Shown here: positions 8,363 through 15,822 of the stretch, in pieces | Layout: every line of letters begins with the position of its first letter | Position numbering within the stretch: position 1 is the stretch's first letter | NCBI RefSeq assembly: GCF_014196805.1 | Contig: NZ_JACIEI010000008.1 | Coordinates: forward strand, 62,001-126,000 | From: Sulfitobacter undariae | GTDB taxonomy: Bacteria; Pseudomonadota; Alphaproteobacteria; Rhodobacterales; Rhodobacteraceae | DNA length: 64,000 nt | Direction of reading: 5' to 3' | Translations under genes and position numbers: made by a program | The notes under the pieces: model-generated | What the model saw: the letters and a program-made list of their open reading frames with translations, nothing else | Databases searched by the model: none | Told to the model about the DNA's origin: nothing

Positions 8363-8836
8363 ATGACGGAATTTGTAACAGGTTGCACCCACTTTGGGCA
8401 TGCCAACATTATCAAGCTGGCGAACCGCCCGTTTGCGGATGTGGATGAGATGGATCGCGCGCTGATCGCCAACTGGAACGCGGTCGTGGGCGCCAAAGAT
8501 ACGGTCTATCATCTGGGTGATTTTGCCTTTCGCGGCGGTCCTGGTGAAGAGTATCTAAAACGGCTTAACGGGCGGATCATTCGCCTACAGGGCAATCACG
8601 ACCCCAACGGCTGGGGCAGAGATTACATGCGGGTGAAATGCAATAAAACCCGCGCCGTGCTGTTCCATTACCCGATAGAGGAATGGGATGGCTGGTTCAG
8701 AGGTGCAGTGCATCTGCATTGCCATACGCATAGTCCGAATTTTGTATCGGGTGTGCGCCGCGGAAATGTCGGGGTTGATGCCACAGGCTTCAGCCCCCTG
8801 AAATTAGAAGAGGCCGTCGCAAGATTGGCACAATAG
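8363..8836 (+). CDS. Calcineurin-like metallophosphoesterase of the RNA-repair operon
   Basis: A compact 157-residue calcineurin-type phosphoesterase. Metal and catalytic motifs are in canonical order: CTHFGH (8-13), GDFAFRG (52-58), GNHD (77-80), H102 in FHYPIEEW, and HCHTH (119-123). It is about the size of minimal one-domain MPEs found beside Rtc genes. Its ATG at 8363 has only a weak GGAT upstream, and the Y0 structure sits in its leader, so translation may depend on rsr. From the position between the Ro protein and KptA I infer that it trims phosphates (2',3'-cyclic or terminal) on broken RNA, but the sequence does not prove the substrate. Confidence 0.88.
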   Translation: MTEFVTGCTHFGHANIIKLANRPFADVDEMDRALIANWNAVVGAKDTVYHLGDFAFRGGPGEEYLKRLNGRIIRLQGNHDPNGWGRDYMRVKCNKTRAVLFHYPIEEWDGWFRGAVHLHCHTHSPNFVSGVRRGNVGVDATGFSPLKLEEAVARLAQ

Positions 8837-8848
8837 AAAGGATAGAAA

Positions 8849-8977
8849 CCGGCGAATGCTGGTGGAACTACAGGTAGAGCACTGATCCGAACGGGATCGG
8901 AGGTCGCGGGTTCAAATCTCGCCATCATGCACATGATGTAGCTCAGTCAATTTGTTTCACCAAACCGTTGTCGCCGG
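8849..8977 (+). ncRNA. Y-RNA-like RNA Y1 with a complete tRNA-like module permuted in the D loop
   Basis: Terminal helix CCGGCGA (8849-8855) with TCGCCGG (8971-8977), with the Ro-binding-type sequence GGCGAATG in the 5' arm; second helix 8862-8867 with 8955-8960. The insert reads like a tRNA cut in its D loop: D-stem 3' half GAGC within 8873-8880; an anticodon-arm-like hairpin 8882-8888/8894-8900 (7 pairs, loop GAACG); T arm 8906-8922 with stem GCGGG/CTCGC and loop TTCAAAT; acceptor-like helix CATCAT (8923-8928) with ATGATG (8933-8938) closed by GCAC; then TAGCTCAGT (8939-8947) giving the D-stem 5' half. Bacterial YrlA RNAs are known to carry tRNA-mimicking modules. The pseudo-anticodon arm is unusual. 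Confidence 0.85.
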
Positions 8978-8989
8978 AACCAAAATACC

Positions 8990-9120
8990 CCTCGGCGAAT
9001 GCTGCGTGGAACTACATTGTTAATGTCGTGGTCGTGGGTTCGATTCCCACCCCTGCAGCCTTCTGGCAGGGTAGCTCAGGGGTAGAGCACGTATCGTTTC
9101 ACCACTCCTTGTCGCCGGGG
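8990..9120 (+). ncRNA. Y-RNA-like RNA Y2 with permuted tRNA-like module (YrlA type)
   Basis: Terminal helix 8990-8998 with 9112-9120, again with GGCGAATG in the 5' arm and CCTTGTC in the 3' arm; second helix GTGGAA (9006-9011) with TTTCAC (9097-9102). The module is, in order: a small hairpin ACATT (9014-9018)/AATGT (9022-9026); T arm GTGGG/CCCAC with loop TTCGATT (9034-9050); acceptor-like helix CCCTGC (9051-9056)/GCAGGG (9066-9071), closed by a 9-nt loop instead of free ends; TA; and a perfect D arm GCTC/GAGC (9074-9088) with loop AGGGGTA. This is the order T arm, acceptor, D arm known for YrlA. It cannot be a normal tRNA because the acceptor strands are joined. Confidence 0.88.
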
Positions 9121-9134
9121 ACCAAAAATTCATA

Positions 9135-9233
9135 GGAGGAATACCTGTGGGACTACATTGGATAAAAGCGCGTTCGAGTCGCGCCGAACCGGACGCTTGC
9201 GTTCGGGGGAAGTCTCACAAAACGTTGTCCTCC
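9135..9233 (+). ncRNA. Y-RNA-like RNA Y3 with reduced tRNA-like module
   Basis: Terminal helix GGAGGA (9135-9140) with TCCTCC (9228-9233); second helix GTGGGACT (9147-9154) with AGTCTCAC (9211-9218), 8 pairs with one G-U. Inside are a T arm GCGCG/CGCGC with loop TTCGAGT (9168-9184) and an acceptor-like helix CGAAC (9185-9189) with GTTCG (9201-9205). No D arm is present and the 5' motif is degenerate (GAGGAATA). The 3' arm CGTTGTC is retained. It is the third tandem copy and lies 66 nt before kptA. It may be a specialised or decaying Y RNA. Confidence 0.75.
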
Positions 9234-9299
9234 GACGATTATGGACCAACACTAGAATTCAATTGCGATATGCGCAGGATATGATCCGAGGATAAAGAA

Positions 9300-9884
9300 A
9301 TGACAAACAATAGTAAAAAGAACCTGCAAAAGGTCAGCCGCCTGTTGGCCAAGGTTTTGCGCCACGCGCCCGAAGAGCTGGGACTGACGCTGGATGCCAA
9401 CGGCTGGATCGCAGCAGATGTGCTGCGCGATGCGCTGGCCGCAAAAGGACTGGGTATCACAGCAGAAGAATTGGCGGTTATCGTGCAGACAAGCGACAAA
9501 AAGCGCTTCACGTTGACCGATGACGGCAGCCGTATCAGGGCGGCACAGGGCCATTCCGTAGAGGTTGATTTAGGCATCCCGCCAAGCACACCACCAGCGG
9601 TTTTGTACCACGGCACCGCGGTCAAAAACCTGCCCAGTATCAGGCAGGAAGGATTGCTGGCTGGCAACCGCCAACAGGTTCACCTGTCTGCGGATCGTGA
9701 AACCGCCCTGAGGGTGGGCACGCGACATGGCAGCCCCATAATCCTGACCGTGGATGCACGCGCTATGCAGGAAACGGGTGAAATTGCATTTTATCAGGCC
9801 GAAAACGGTGTCTGGCTTACAGATTACGTTGCGCCGAAATACCTTGCCCTTCTCCAATTGGATGAGCAGGAGGCGAATGAGTAA
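9300..9884 (+). CDS. kptA: RNA 2'-phosphotransferase (Tpt1/KptA family)
   Basis: A 194-residue KptA. The family removes an internal RNA 2'-phosphate using NAD+, yielding ADP-ribose cyclic phosphate and nicotinamide. The N-terminal winged-helix half starts KVSRLLAKVLRHAPEELGL, with catalytic R21-H22. RAAQGHS (80-86) supplies the next catalytic Arg. The ADP-ribosyltransferase-like half has YHGT (103-106) and HLSADRETA (128-136). GAGG lies 8 nt before the ATG at 9300. Bacterial KptA often has no obvious job; here its place at the end of the rsr-phosphoesterase-Y RNA operon suggests it clears 2'-phosphates during RNA end repair. Family call strong, pathway inferred. Confidence 0.93.
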   Translation: MTNNSKKNLQKVSRLLAKVLRHAPEELGLTLDANGWIAADVLRDALAAKGLGITAEELAVIVQTSDKKRFTLTDDGSRIRAAQGHSVEVDLGIPPSTPPAVLYHGTAVKNLPSIRQEGLLAGNRQQVHLSADRETALRVGTRHGSPIILTVDARAMQETGEIAFYQAENGVWLTDYVAPKYLALLQLDEQEANE

Positions 9885-9919
9885 AGAATACAGACGTCAA
9901 TGATTGAAAGTACTGGCGA

Positions 9920-10198
9920 GTGTCTCAAAATACGGGGCTTTGCCTTCAGTCCTTAATTGGGCCGTACGGGAGCCAGAATGATATACGATTTATCTTGTCG
10001 CAAAGCCTCATGGATGATTTTCGCGCCAATCCGTTTCTGCCCAACCCAAAGGTTTTGGGCAGGGCGGTTGAACATATGGGCACCCAAGGGGACGGAAGTC
10101 TTATGTCAGCTATCTCTTTAGAGTATCTGGATTGCATTTTAAATGAATTTAGATCTGAAGGCTTTGAGATTACTTTTTCAGGCGCACATCCAGCATGA
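9920..10198 (+). CDS. Small hypothetical ORF after kptA
   Basis: An open frame of 92 codons (GTG at 9920; ATGs at 10009 and later) in the gap between kptA and marR. It overlaps the convergent marR 3' end by 29 nt. The end (ISLEYLDCILNEFRSEGFEITFSG) looks like a real protein but I do not recognise a family, and no convincing ribosome binding site is present. It could be a degraded fragment. Nothing else is visible in 9885-10169. Confidence 0.25.
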   Translation: MSQNTGLCLQSLIGPYGSQNDIRFILSQSLMDDFRANPFLPNPKVLGRAVEHMGTQGDGSLMSAISLEYLDCILNEFRSEGFEITFSGAHPA

Positions 10199-10634
10199 TC
10201 GAAATGCCGCGTGCCGCATCTGTATCGGCCACCTCCGACATGATCTCATCTACCCACGTCATATGGGCGGTTGCGATTTCCGAGGCGAATTTACTGCCTG
10301 CTGGGGTAATTTGTACCAGAAACGCGCGGCGGTCTTCTTTGATGGTGGTACGTTTTACCAAACCATCTTCGACCAGTCGTGTAACAACGCCCGTTACGTT
10401 TCCGTTTGACACCACTAGGTGCTGTGACAGGTCACTCATCTTCATGCCATCTGGATTTGCGTTCAGGACAGCAAGTACGTCAAAGCGAGGCAGCGTCGTG
10501 TCGTATTCTTCGCGCAGCTTATTGCGCAACTTTGCTTCAACGCTGCGGGTTGCTTTCAGCATTTGCAGCCACAGGCGCAAACGCTGCCTTGCAAGGTTCT
10601 CGTCCTGGACCTCAGTTGCCATTGGTGTATCCAC
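10170..10634 (-). CDS. MarR-family regulator of the aminobenzoyl-CoA cluster
   Basis: A 154-residue MarR-type winged helix regulator. The recognition region (KMSDLSQHLVVSNGNVTGVVTRLVEDGLVKR, about 64-95) and the wing (TIKEDRRAFLVQITPAG) are typical. The GTG at 10634 and ATG at 10622 are both possible starts; neither has a clear ribosome binding site. It is the last minus-strand gene after the fused monooxygenase, SDR and RidA genes. In related clusters a MarR protein responds to the aryl-CoA thioester. An AT-rich element in front of it (10645-10660) resembles one in front of the monooxygenase gene (about 14318-14333), suggesting autoregulation together with the pathway. Confidence 0.88.
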   Translation of the reverse strand: MDTPMATEVQDENLARQRLRLWLQMLKATRSVEAKLRNKLREEYDTTLPRFDVLAVLNANPDGMKMSDLSQHLVVSNGNVTGVVTRLVEDGLVKRTTIKEDRRAFLVQITPAGSKFASEIATAHMTWVDEIMSEVADTDAARGISIMLDVRLKK

Positions 10635-10766
10635 AAAAAATCAGAATTACTTCATGTATCAACATTTATGACGACAGGGAAAGCGGGAAGTTTCACGCAT
10701 TTTGTCGTGCGAGATCCAGTGACGACATCTTGGGTGTCTTTCAGGTTTGGGCCAGCCGCTTGGTTC

Positions 10767-11180
10767 CTATGTCCGTGGCAGCACAGCAGTTGCCTCTATC
10801 TCTATGCGGGCAGCATCCTCCATGAGGCCTGCAACTTGCACAACCGCCATAGCCGGATAGTGGCGGCCAATGACTTCGCGGTAGGCGGCGCCAAACCCCC
10901 GAAGGTTCGCGTGGTATTCTGCCTTATCTGTGATGTACCAAGTCAGCCGAACGATGTGTTCGGGTTTTGCGCCTGCAACATCCAGTACCGCGACAATATT
11001 GAGCAAGGTTTGATGGAATTGAGACACCATGTCTTCGTGCTCCCATTCCTGTTGTGCGTTCCATCCGACAAGGCCACCTGTAAAGATTATAGGGCCGTCT
11101 GCGAGAACGCCGTTGGCATATCCGATTGCGGGTGCCCAGCCTTCTGGCTGAAGAAAGGCAAGAGGGTTTGAGGAGTTCAT
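10767..11180 (-). CDS. RidA (YjgF/YER057c/UK114) family protein
   Basis: A 137-residue RidA-family protein. It has the family pattern PAIGYANGVLADGPIIFTGGLVGWN near the start, NIVAVLDVAGAKPEHIVRLTWYITD in the middle, and a C-terminal YPAMAVVQVAGLMEDAARIEIEATAV that resembles the usual E-hydrophobic-EA ending. RidA proteins hydrolyse reactive enamines and imines. In an aminobenzoyl-CoA pathway the dearomatised ring carries an enamine or imine nitrogen, so a pathway-specific deaminase role is plausible. It sits between the SDR and MarR genes on the same strand. Family firm; role inferred. Confidence 0.85.
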   Translation of the reverse strand: MNSSNPLAFLQPEGWAPAIGYANGVLADGPIIFTGGLVGWNAQQEWEHEDMVSQFHQTLLNIVAVLDVAGAKPEHIVRLTWYITDKAEYHANLRGFGAAYREVIGRHYPAMAVVQVAGLMEDAARIEIEATAVLPRT

Positions 11181-11244
11181 GTTGTGCTTTCTTTATTGTT
11201 GAGTGACCATGCTGCGGCAACGTCAAAAACAGCTCGCCTTCGGC

Positions 11245-11988
11245 TTAGATTTCGCCGCCCGACACGGAAATGGCCTGTCCCGTCACCATGTCCGAACCTT
11301 CACCGCACAGCCACATCACTGCTTTTGCGACGTCTTCTGGGGGCACCAACCTGCGCATAGGGTTTGTACCTGTAAGCGAGGCGCGGGCTTCGTCGGGGCT
11401 CATGCCGGTCTTTTCGACGATATTGTCTATTGAGCGCTCTGTCATTTCTGTATCGAGGAAGCTGGGGCAGATTGCATTTACTGTTATCCCCTTGCGGGCG
11501 AATTCGAGGGCTGCGGATTTGACCAATCCGATAACTCCGTGTTTAGCCGCCGCATATGGGGCCACATAGGTATAGCCCTTTAGACCCGCCGTTGAGGCAA
11601 TTGCGATCACGCGTCCCCAAGGTTTGCCATGCATAGCACGCAGACCTTCACGGAATGTCAAAAAGCTGCCTGTTAGGTTGATATCTACCATGCGCTGGAA
11701 ATCACTCAGTTCAGTTTTGATCAATGGCGCGCTTTGGGATGCGCCTGCATTTGCTATGACGATGTCGGGCGCAGTCTTCCTCATCAGTTCTGAAATGGTT
11801 GTTTCATCGCAAATGTCGCAGACTTCTGCGCTGATGTTGTCGTGTAGCGCCGCAGTTTCGTACAAAGGTGCGGTGCGACGTCCGCAGATGATGACCCGCG
11901 CCCCTGCGCGCGCTAGCTCAACCGCGATCACGGCGCCAACGCCGCTGCCACCACCTGTCACAACTGCCGTTTTGCCTGACAGGGTCAT
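11245..11988 (-). CDS. Short-chain dehydrogenase/reductase (3-hydroxyacyl-CoA type)
   Basis: A 247-residue classical SDR. It has the cofactor-binding TGGGSGVGAVIA (11-22), NAGAS, the catalytic Ser in AIASTAG, and YAAAK with catalytic Tyr and Lys. It overlaps the upstream fused monooxygenase gene by 4 nt, so it is translationally coupled. In aerobic 2-aminobenzoyl-CoA degradation, beta-oxidation-like steps follow ring reduction, and an SDR can act as the 3-hydroxyacyl-CoA dehydrogenase. Alternative: a less specific FabG-like reductase. Family certain; step inferred from context. Confidence 0.88.
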   Translation of the reverse strand: MTLSGKTAVVTGGGSGVGAVIAVELARAGARVIICGRRTAPLYETAALHDNISAEVCDICDETTISELMRKTAPDIVIANAGASQSAPLIKTELSDFQRMVDINLTGSFLTFREGLRAMHGKPWGRVIAIASTAGLKGYTYVAPYAAAKHGVIGLVKSAALEFARKGITVNAICPSFLDTEMTERSIDNIVEKTGMSPDEARASLTGTNPMRRLVPPEDVAKAVMWLCGEGSDMVTGQAISVSGGEI

Positions 11989-14270
11989 ATGCCCATGCTC
12001 CGTTTGCGTTCTGCAATTGTGTTAGCTTGACGGCGACCACCTTCATACGGGGCGGGCCAGCTTTGCTCGGTGTCGCCCAGTTCAACGGCGGCATGTAGCG
12101 TCCAATAAGGGTCTGCCAAGTGTGGGCGCGCCAATAATACCAGATCAGCACGGCCCGCCATCAAAATAGAATTGATGTGATCTGGTTCGTATATATTGCC
12201 AGCGACCAAGGTAGGCAGGCCGACTTCTTGACGCACGCGGTCAGCGAAAGGAACCTGAAACATACGCCCATATACGGGCTGTTCGGCTTTGTCTGTTTGC
12301 CCAGAAGAAACGTTGATCGCATCCGCACCCGCCTCTTTGAACAGCGCAGAAATCGCAACAGCGTCATCAGGTGTTGTGCCATCTATACCCATCCAGTCAT
12401 GTGCCGAAATACGAACTGTCATGGGTTTGTTTTCGGGCCAAGCCGCGCGCATGGCGTTGAATACTTCCAACGGATAGCGCATCCGGTTTTCAAGGGAGCC
12501 GCCATATTCGTCATTTCGCTTGTTTGTGACCGGAGAAATGAACGAGGCCAGAAGATAGCCATGGGCGCCATGCATTTCGATCATGTCAAAGCCTGCGGAA
12601 TCAGCGGCATGTACGGCCTCGACAAACTGTTGTGTCACCATATCCATGTCTGCGCGGTCCATGGCTTTGGGAACAACATTTCCGTCCATCAATGGGATGG
12701 CCGAGGCAGACAGAAGCGGCCAAGCATCCACTTCGGGCAGGGGTTGGTCGATGCCATCCCAAGCGAGGCGCGTTGAACCCTTACGGCCTGCGTGACCGAT
12801 TTGGGCACAGATTTTGGCGTCGGTTTCCGTATGGGTGAAATTCACCAAGCGCGACCAGTCTGCCACTTGGCTGGCTCCGATACAGGGGCAACCCGGCGTA
12901 ATGCGACCTTCTGGAGAAACGCAGAGCATTTCGGTAAAGACCAGACCTGCGCCACCTTTGGCCCGTTCGGCATAATGCACAAAATGCCAGTCGGTGGGGT
13001 TCCCGTCTTTGGCTTTGTACTGGGCCATGGGGGAGACAACGACGCGGTTTGACAATTCCATGTCGCGCAGTTTGAATGGGGCAAACATCGGCGCACGCGA
13101 GGACGCGTTTCCAGCCTGACCTTGAAACCATGTTTCGGCAGCGGCAAGCCACTTTGGGTCGCGTTCGCGCAGGTTTTCATGGCTAATGCGCTGGGATCGC
13201 GTGAGCAGCGCATAGGTAAACTGCATCATGTCCAAATTCAGATAGCGGCCCAATTCTTCGAACCACTCTGTGGAATTTCGGGCGGCAGATGTGATGCGCA
13301 GCACCTGAAGCTTGCGTTCTTCCTGATAGGTGTGAAGCGCTGTTTCCAAAGGGGCGCCCGAGCAAAGCTGATCGGCCAGCATGATTGCACTTTCCATGCC
13401 CAGTTTAGAGCCGGAACCTATGGAAAAGTGGGCCGTGGCAGAGGCGTCGCCCAACAGAACAACGTTGTTGAAGTACCAATTTTCACAGGTGACACGTGGA
13501 AACTGAATCCATGCAGAGCCTCTGATGTGGTTTGCATTGGTCATCAACGAATGTCCGCCCAGATGTTTTGCAAAGATTTTTTCGCACAGGGCGATGCTTT
13601 CGGGCTGACTCAGCTCGGCAAAACCGTAGGCTTCAAACACTTGCGGGCTACACTCTACAATGAAGGTCGCGGTGTCATTGTCGAATTGATAGGCGTGGGC
13701 CCAAATCCAGCCATGCTGGGTTTGCTCAAAGATGAAAGTAAATGCATCATCGAATTTTTGGTGGGTGCCCAGCCAGACAAAGTGATTGAGGCGCTCGTCT
13801 ATTTCGGGCTTGAAGGCCTCTGCATACAATCTGCGTGTTTGTGAATTCAGCCCATCGGCGGCAACGACAAGATCGCATTCTGTACGAAGCTTTTCAATTC
13901 TCTCAGCCGATATTTCAGTTTCATAGGATAGTGTCACACCTACCTGCTGCGCACGTTCCTGAAGCAACAATAGCAGTACCTTACGTCCGATGCCCGCAAA
14001 TCCATGGCCGCTCGACGTCATGGATTTTTCGCCGCGGACAACTTTGACGTCATCCCAATAGGCAAAGTTTTCGCGGATCATGCGGTCGGAAACGGGGTCA
14101 TTTGCGCCGAGGCTGGACATGGTATCATCAGAAAGCACAACGCCCCAACCGAAGGTATCATCGGCACGGTTTCGTTCAAAGATTGTGATGTCGTGACTGC
14201 TGTCTCGTAGCTTCATCGAGATGGCGAAGTAGAGACCTGCGGGGCCGCCGCCAAGAACAGAAATTTTCAT
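11985..14270 (-). CDS. Bifunctional aryl-CoA monooxygenase/reductase (2-aminobenzoyl-CoA or salicylyl-CoA type)
   Basis: A 761-residue fusion. Residues 1-390 are a flavin monooxygenase with GGGPAGLYFA at the N terminus, the DG-type motif around VVAADGLNSQTRR, and GDASATAHFSIGSG. From about 395 to the end is an old yellow enzyme (APMFAPFKLRDMELSNRVVVSPMAQY; HGAHGYLLASFISP; VAGNIY). This matches 2-aminobenzoyl-CoA monooxygenase/reductase, which hydroxylates and then reduces the aromatic ring, and the related salicylyl-CoA 5-hydroxylase/oxidoreductases. It is first in its minus-strand operon. Anthranilate versus salicylate cannot be settled from the sequence; the RidA gene hints at an amino substrate. 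A dedicated aryl-CoA ligase is not adjacent. Confidence 0.9.
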   Translation of the reverse strand: MKISVLGGGPAGLYFAISMKLRDSSHDITIFERNRADDTFGWGVVLSDDTMSSLGANDPVSDRMIRENFAYWDDVKVVRGEKSMTSSGHGFAGIGRKVLLLLLQERAQQVGVTLSYETEISAERIEKLRTECDLVVAADGLNSQTRRLYAEAFKPEIDERLNHFVWLGTHQKFDDAFTFIFEQTQHGWIWAHAYQFDNDTATFIVECSPQVFEAYGFAELSQPESIALCEKIFAKHLGGHSLMTNANHIRGSAWIQFPRVTCENWYFNNVVLLGDASATAHFSIGSGSKLGMESAIMLADQLCSGAPLETALHTYQEERKLQVLRITSAARNSTEWFEELGRYLNLDMMQFTYALLTRSQRISHENLRERDPKWLAAAETWFQGQAGNASSRAPMFAPFKLRDMELSNRVVVSPMAQYKAKDGNPTDWHFVHYAERAKGGAGLVFTEMLCVSPEGRITPGCPCIGASQVADWSRLVNFTHTETDAKICAQIGHAGRKGSTRLAWDGIDQPLPEVDAWPLLSASAIPLMDGNVVPKAMDRADMDMVTQQFVEAVHAADSAGFDMIEMHGAHGYLLASFISPVTNKRNDEYGGSLENRMRYPLEVFNAMRAAWPENKPMTVRISAHDWMGIDGTTPDDAVAISALFKEAGADAINVSSGQTDKAEQPVYGRMFQVPFADRVRQEVGLPTLVAGNIYEPDHINSILMAGRADLVLLARPHLADPYWTLHAAVELGDTEQSWPAPYEGGRRQANTIAERKRSMGI

Positions 14271-15021
14271 ATCACGCTTTGCTCCGTATGTTTCGATGAG
14301 TCTATCAGGGTGATATTTTATTTCAAGTATAAAGTAAAAGTTGTATTGAAGCTGGTTAGTTCACACCTCATGCGTCAAATTGTCATTGCTTAAATGATTT
14401 CGACAGGCTTCACCGCCCTCTAATCTGCTTTATATCTAAACGGGTTGCTGACATTCAAATTTGATCAGGGTCCGGCAGGGGGGGGGGCGCTTAGCGCTTC
14501 TTTGTTTGGCATCCTGCTGCAGGGTCGGTGAGCAATGGAGGGCTATTATCATTTTGGTGTCATAACTCGCCTATGGCCCGGTCTGGGCTCGATGTAGCCA
14601 AAGGCTTGGGCGTGTAGCGTTGTGACCCAAATGTGCGGCTTCGATTAGGTATGATGGGATGCGACTTAAGGCAAATATGGATAAAAGCCGAGGGGGTGGT
14701 GAGTTCATGAAGGCAAGATATCTGTGCAATTGGCAATTAAATATATCTTTTAATATTAAATATTTAATTGTGATAAATACACGCTTACATAGTTAAATGT
14801 CACATATTTTGTTGCAGCGGCCTAATAGCCAGTATTAATATTATTGTGTTAAGTTTAAAGTAAAGTGATCACGGCTCTAACATCTACTCAAAGTGGACGG
14901 CTAAAAATGGGGTAGTGCACTGCTAGGTGTTAGCATTTGCAACGTGCCTGCCTGAGCTCAACCCAAAACGGACATGAGCTTTGCATCACAAGCAAAGCCG
15001 AAGCATTCAAAAGGAAGATTT
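14271..15021. other. 750-bp intergenic region between divergent aromatic-degradation operons
   Basis: No gene is convincing here. It is AT-rich, especially 14730-14860, and should hold the divergent promoters. Two near-identical elements face the two operons: AAGTATAAAGTAAA at 14325-14338 (about 55 nt before the monooxygenase start) and AAGTTTAAAGTAAA at 14851-14864. They differ at one of 14 positions and are candidate MarR sites. A run of ten G lies at 14478-14487. The size is large for this compact genome, but no ORF or RNA fold stood out. Confidence 0.5.
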
Positions 15022-15822
15022 ATGCGTACAGACGTTCAGCACTTTAAATGTGAAATTTCAGACGGTATCGCGACCATCGCGCTTGATCGGCCCGAACGGA
15101 AAAACCCGCTTAGCTTCGAGAGCTATGCCGAGTTGCGCGATTGGTTTCGGGATCTGCACTATGCGGATGACGTTCATGCCGTGGTTTTTGCTTCGAATGG
15201 TGGTAACTTTAGCTCGGGCGGGGACGTGCATGATATCATTGGACCGCTGACGAGAATGTCGATGAAAGAGCTGCTTAGCTTTACACGCATGACCGGCGAT
15301 CTGGTGAAGGCCATTGTGAATTGTGGCAAGCCCGTTATCGCTGCCATTGATGGTGTGTGCGTGGGGGCGGGCGCGATTATCGCAATGGCGTCGGATTTAC
15401 GTGTGGCAACACCAGAAGCCAAAGTTGCGTTTTTGTTTACGCGGGTTGGTTTGGCGGGGTGTGACATGGGCGCATGCGCGATCTTGCCACGTATTATAGG
15501 ACAGGGCCGCGCCGCTGAACTTTTGTATACGGGCCGCTCTATGTCGGCTGACGAAGGGCACGCGTGGGGTTTCCATAACAAAGTTGTCGCGGCGGACGAA
15601 CTGTTGGGCGAAGCAACAGCATTGGCGGCTCGCATCGCTGCCGGGCCTAACTTTGGTAACATGATGACAAAAACCATGTTGGCACAAGAATGGTCCATGT
15701 CGATTGAGCAGGCGATTGAGGCGGAGGCGCAAGCGCAAGCCATTTGCATGCAGACTGCCGATTTTGAGCGGGCCTACAACGCATTTGTTGCCAAAGAAAA
15801 ACCAGTCTTTGAGGGTAACTGA
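15022..15822 (+). CDS. Enoyl-CoA hydratase/isomerase family protein
   Basis: A 266-residue crotonase-family enzyme. I chose ATG 15022 ([12 protein letters not shown]) because AAGGAAG (15011-15017) lies just upstream; the ATG 48 nt earlier lacks one. Family marks are [10 protein letters not shown], the first oxyanion-hole region, and the second around [21 protein letters not shown], then [18 protein letters not shown]. It starts the plus-strand operon, and its stop overlaps the acyl-CoA dehydrogenase start by one base. Likely roles are hydration, isomerisation or hydrolytic ring opening of the dearomatised aryl-CoA product. Exact reaction unassigned. Confidence 0.85.
   Translation: MRTDVQHFKCEISDGIATIALDRPERKNPLSFESYAELRDWFRDLHYADDVHAVVFASNGGNFSSGGDVHDIIGPLTRMSMKELLSFTRMTGDLVKAIVNCGKPVIAAIDGVCVGAGAIIAMASDLRVATPEAKVAFLFTRVGLAGCDMGACAILPRIIGQGRAAELLYTGRSMSADEGHAWGFHNKVVAADELLGEATALAARIAAGPNFGNMMTKTMLAQEWSMSIEQAIEAEAQAQAICMQTADFERAYNAFVAKEKPVFEGN

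Noticed and set aside
8873..9088. tRNA genes suggested by D-loop and T-loop motifs
   Set aside because: The acceptor strands occur in the order 3' strand, loop, 5' strand and are joined, and no 5' end or CCA-type tail exists. The motifs sit inside Y-like stems, so these are tRNA mimics rather than tRNAs.
8849..9233. CRISPR array or short tandem repeats
   Set aside because: The repeats are 99 to 131 nt, share only arm sequences and differ inside; there are no uniform spacers and no cas genes.
13122..13844. 240-codon plus-strand ORF
   Set aside because: It lies wholly inside the fused monooxygenase gene on the other strand and has no family resemblance or ribosome binding site.
14478..14487. 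Run of ten G as a phase-variable tract
   Set aside because: It lies in a non-coding region far from either start codon and no phase-variable gene is near; it may only be a simple-sequence stretch.
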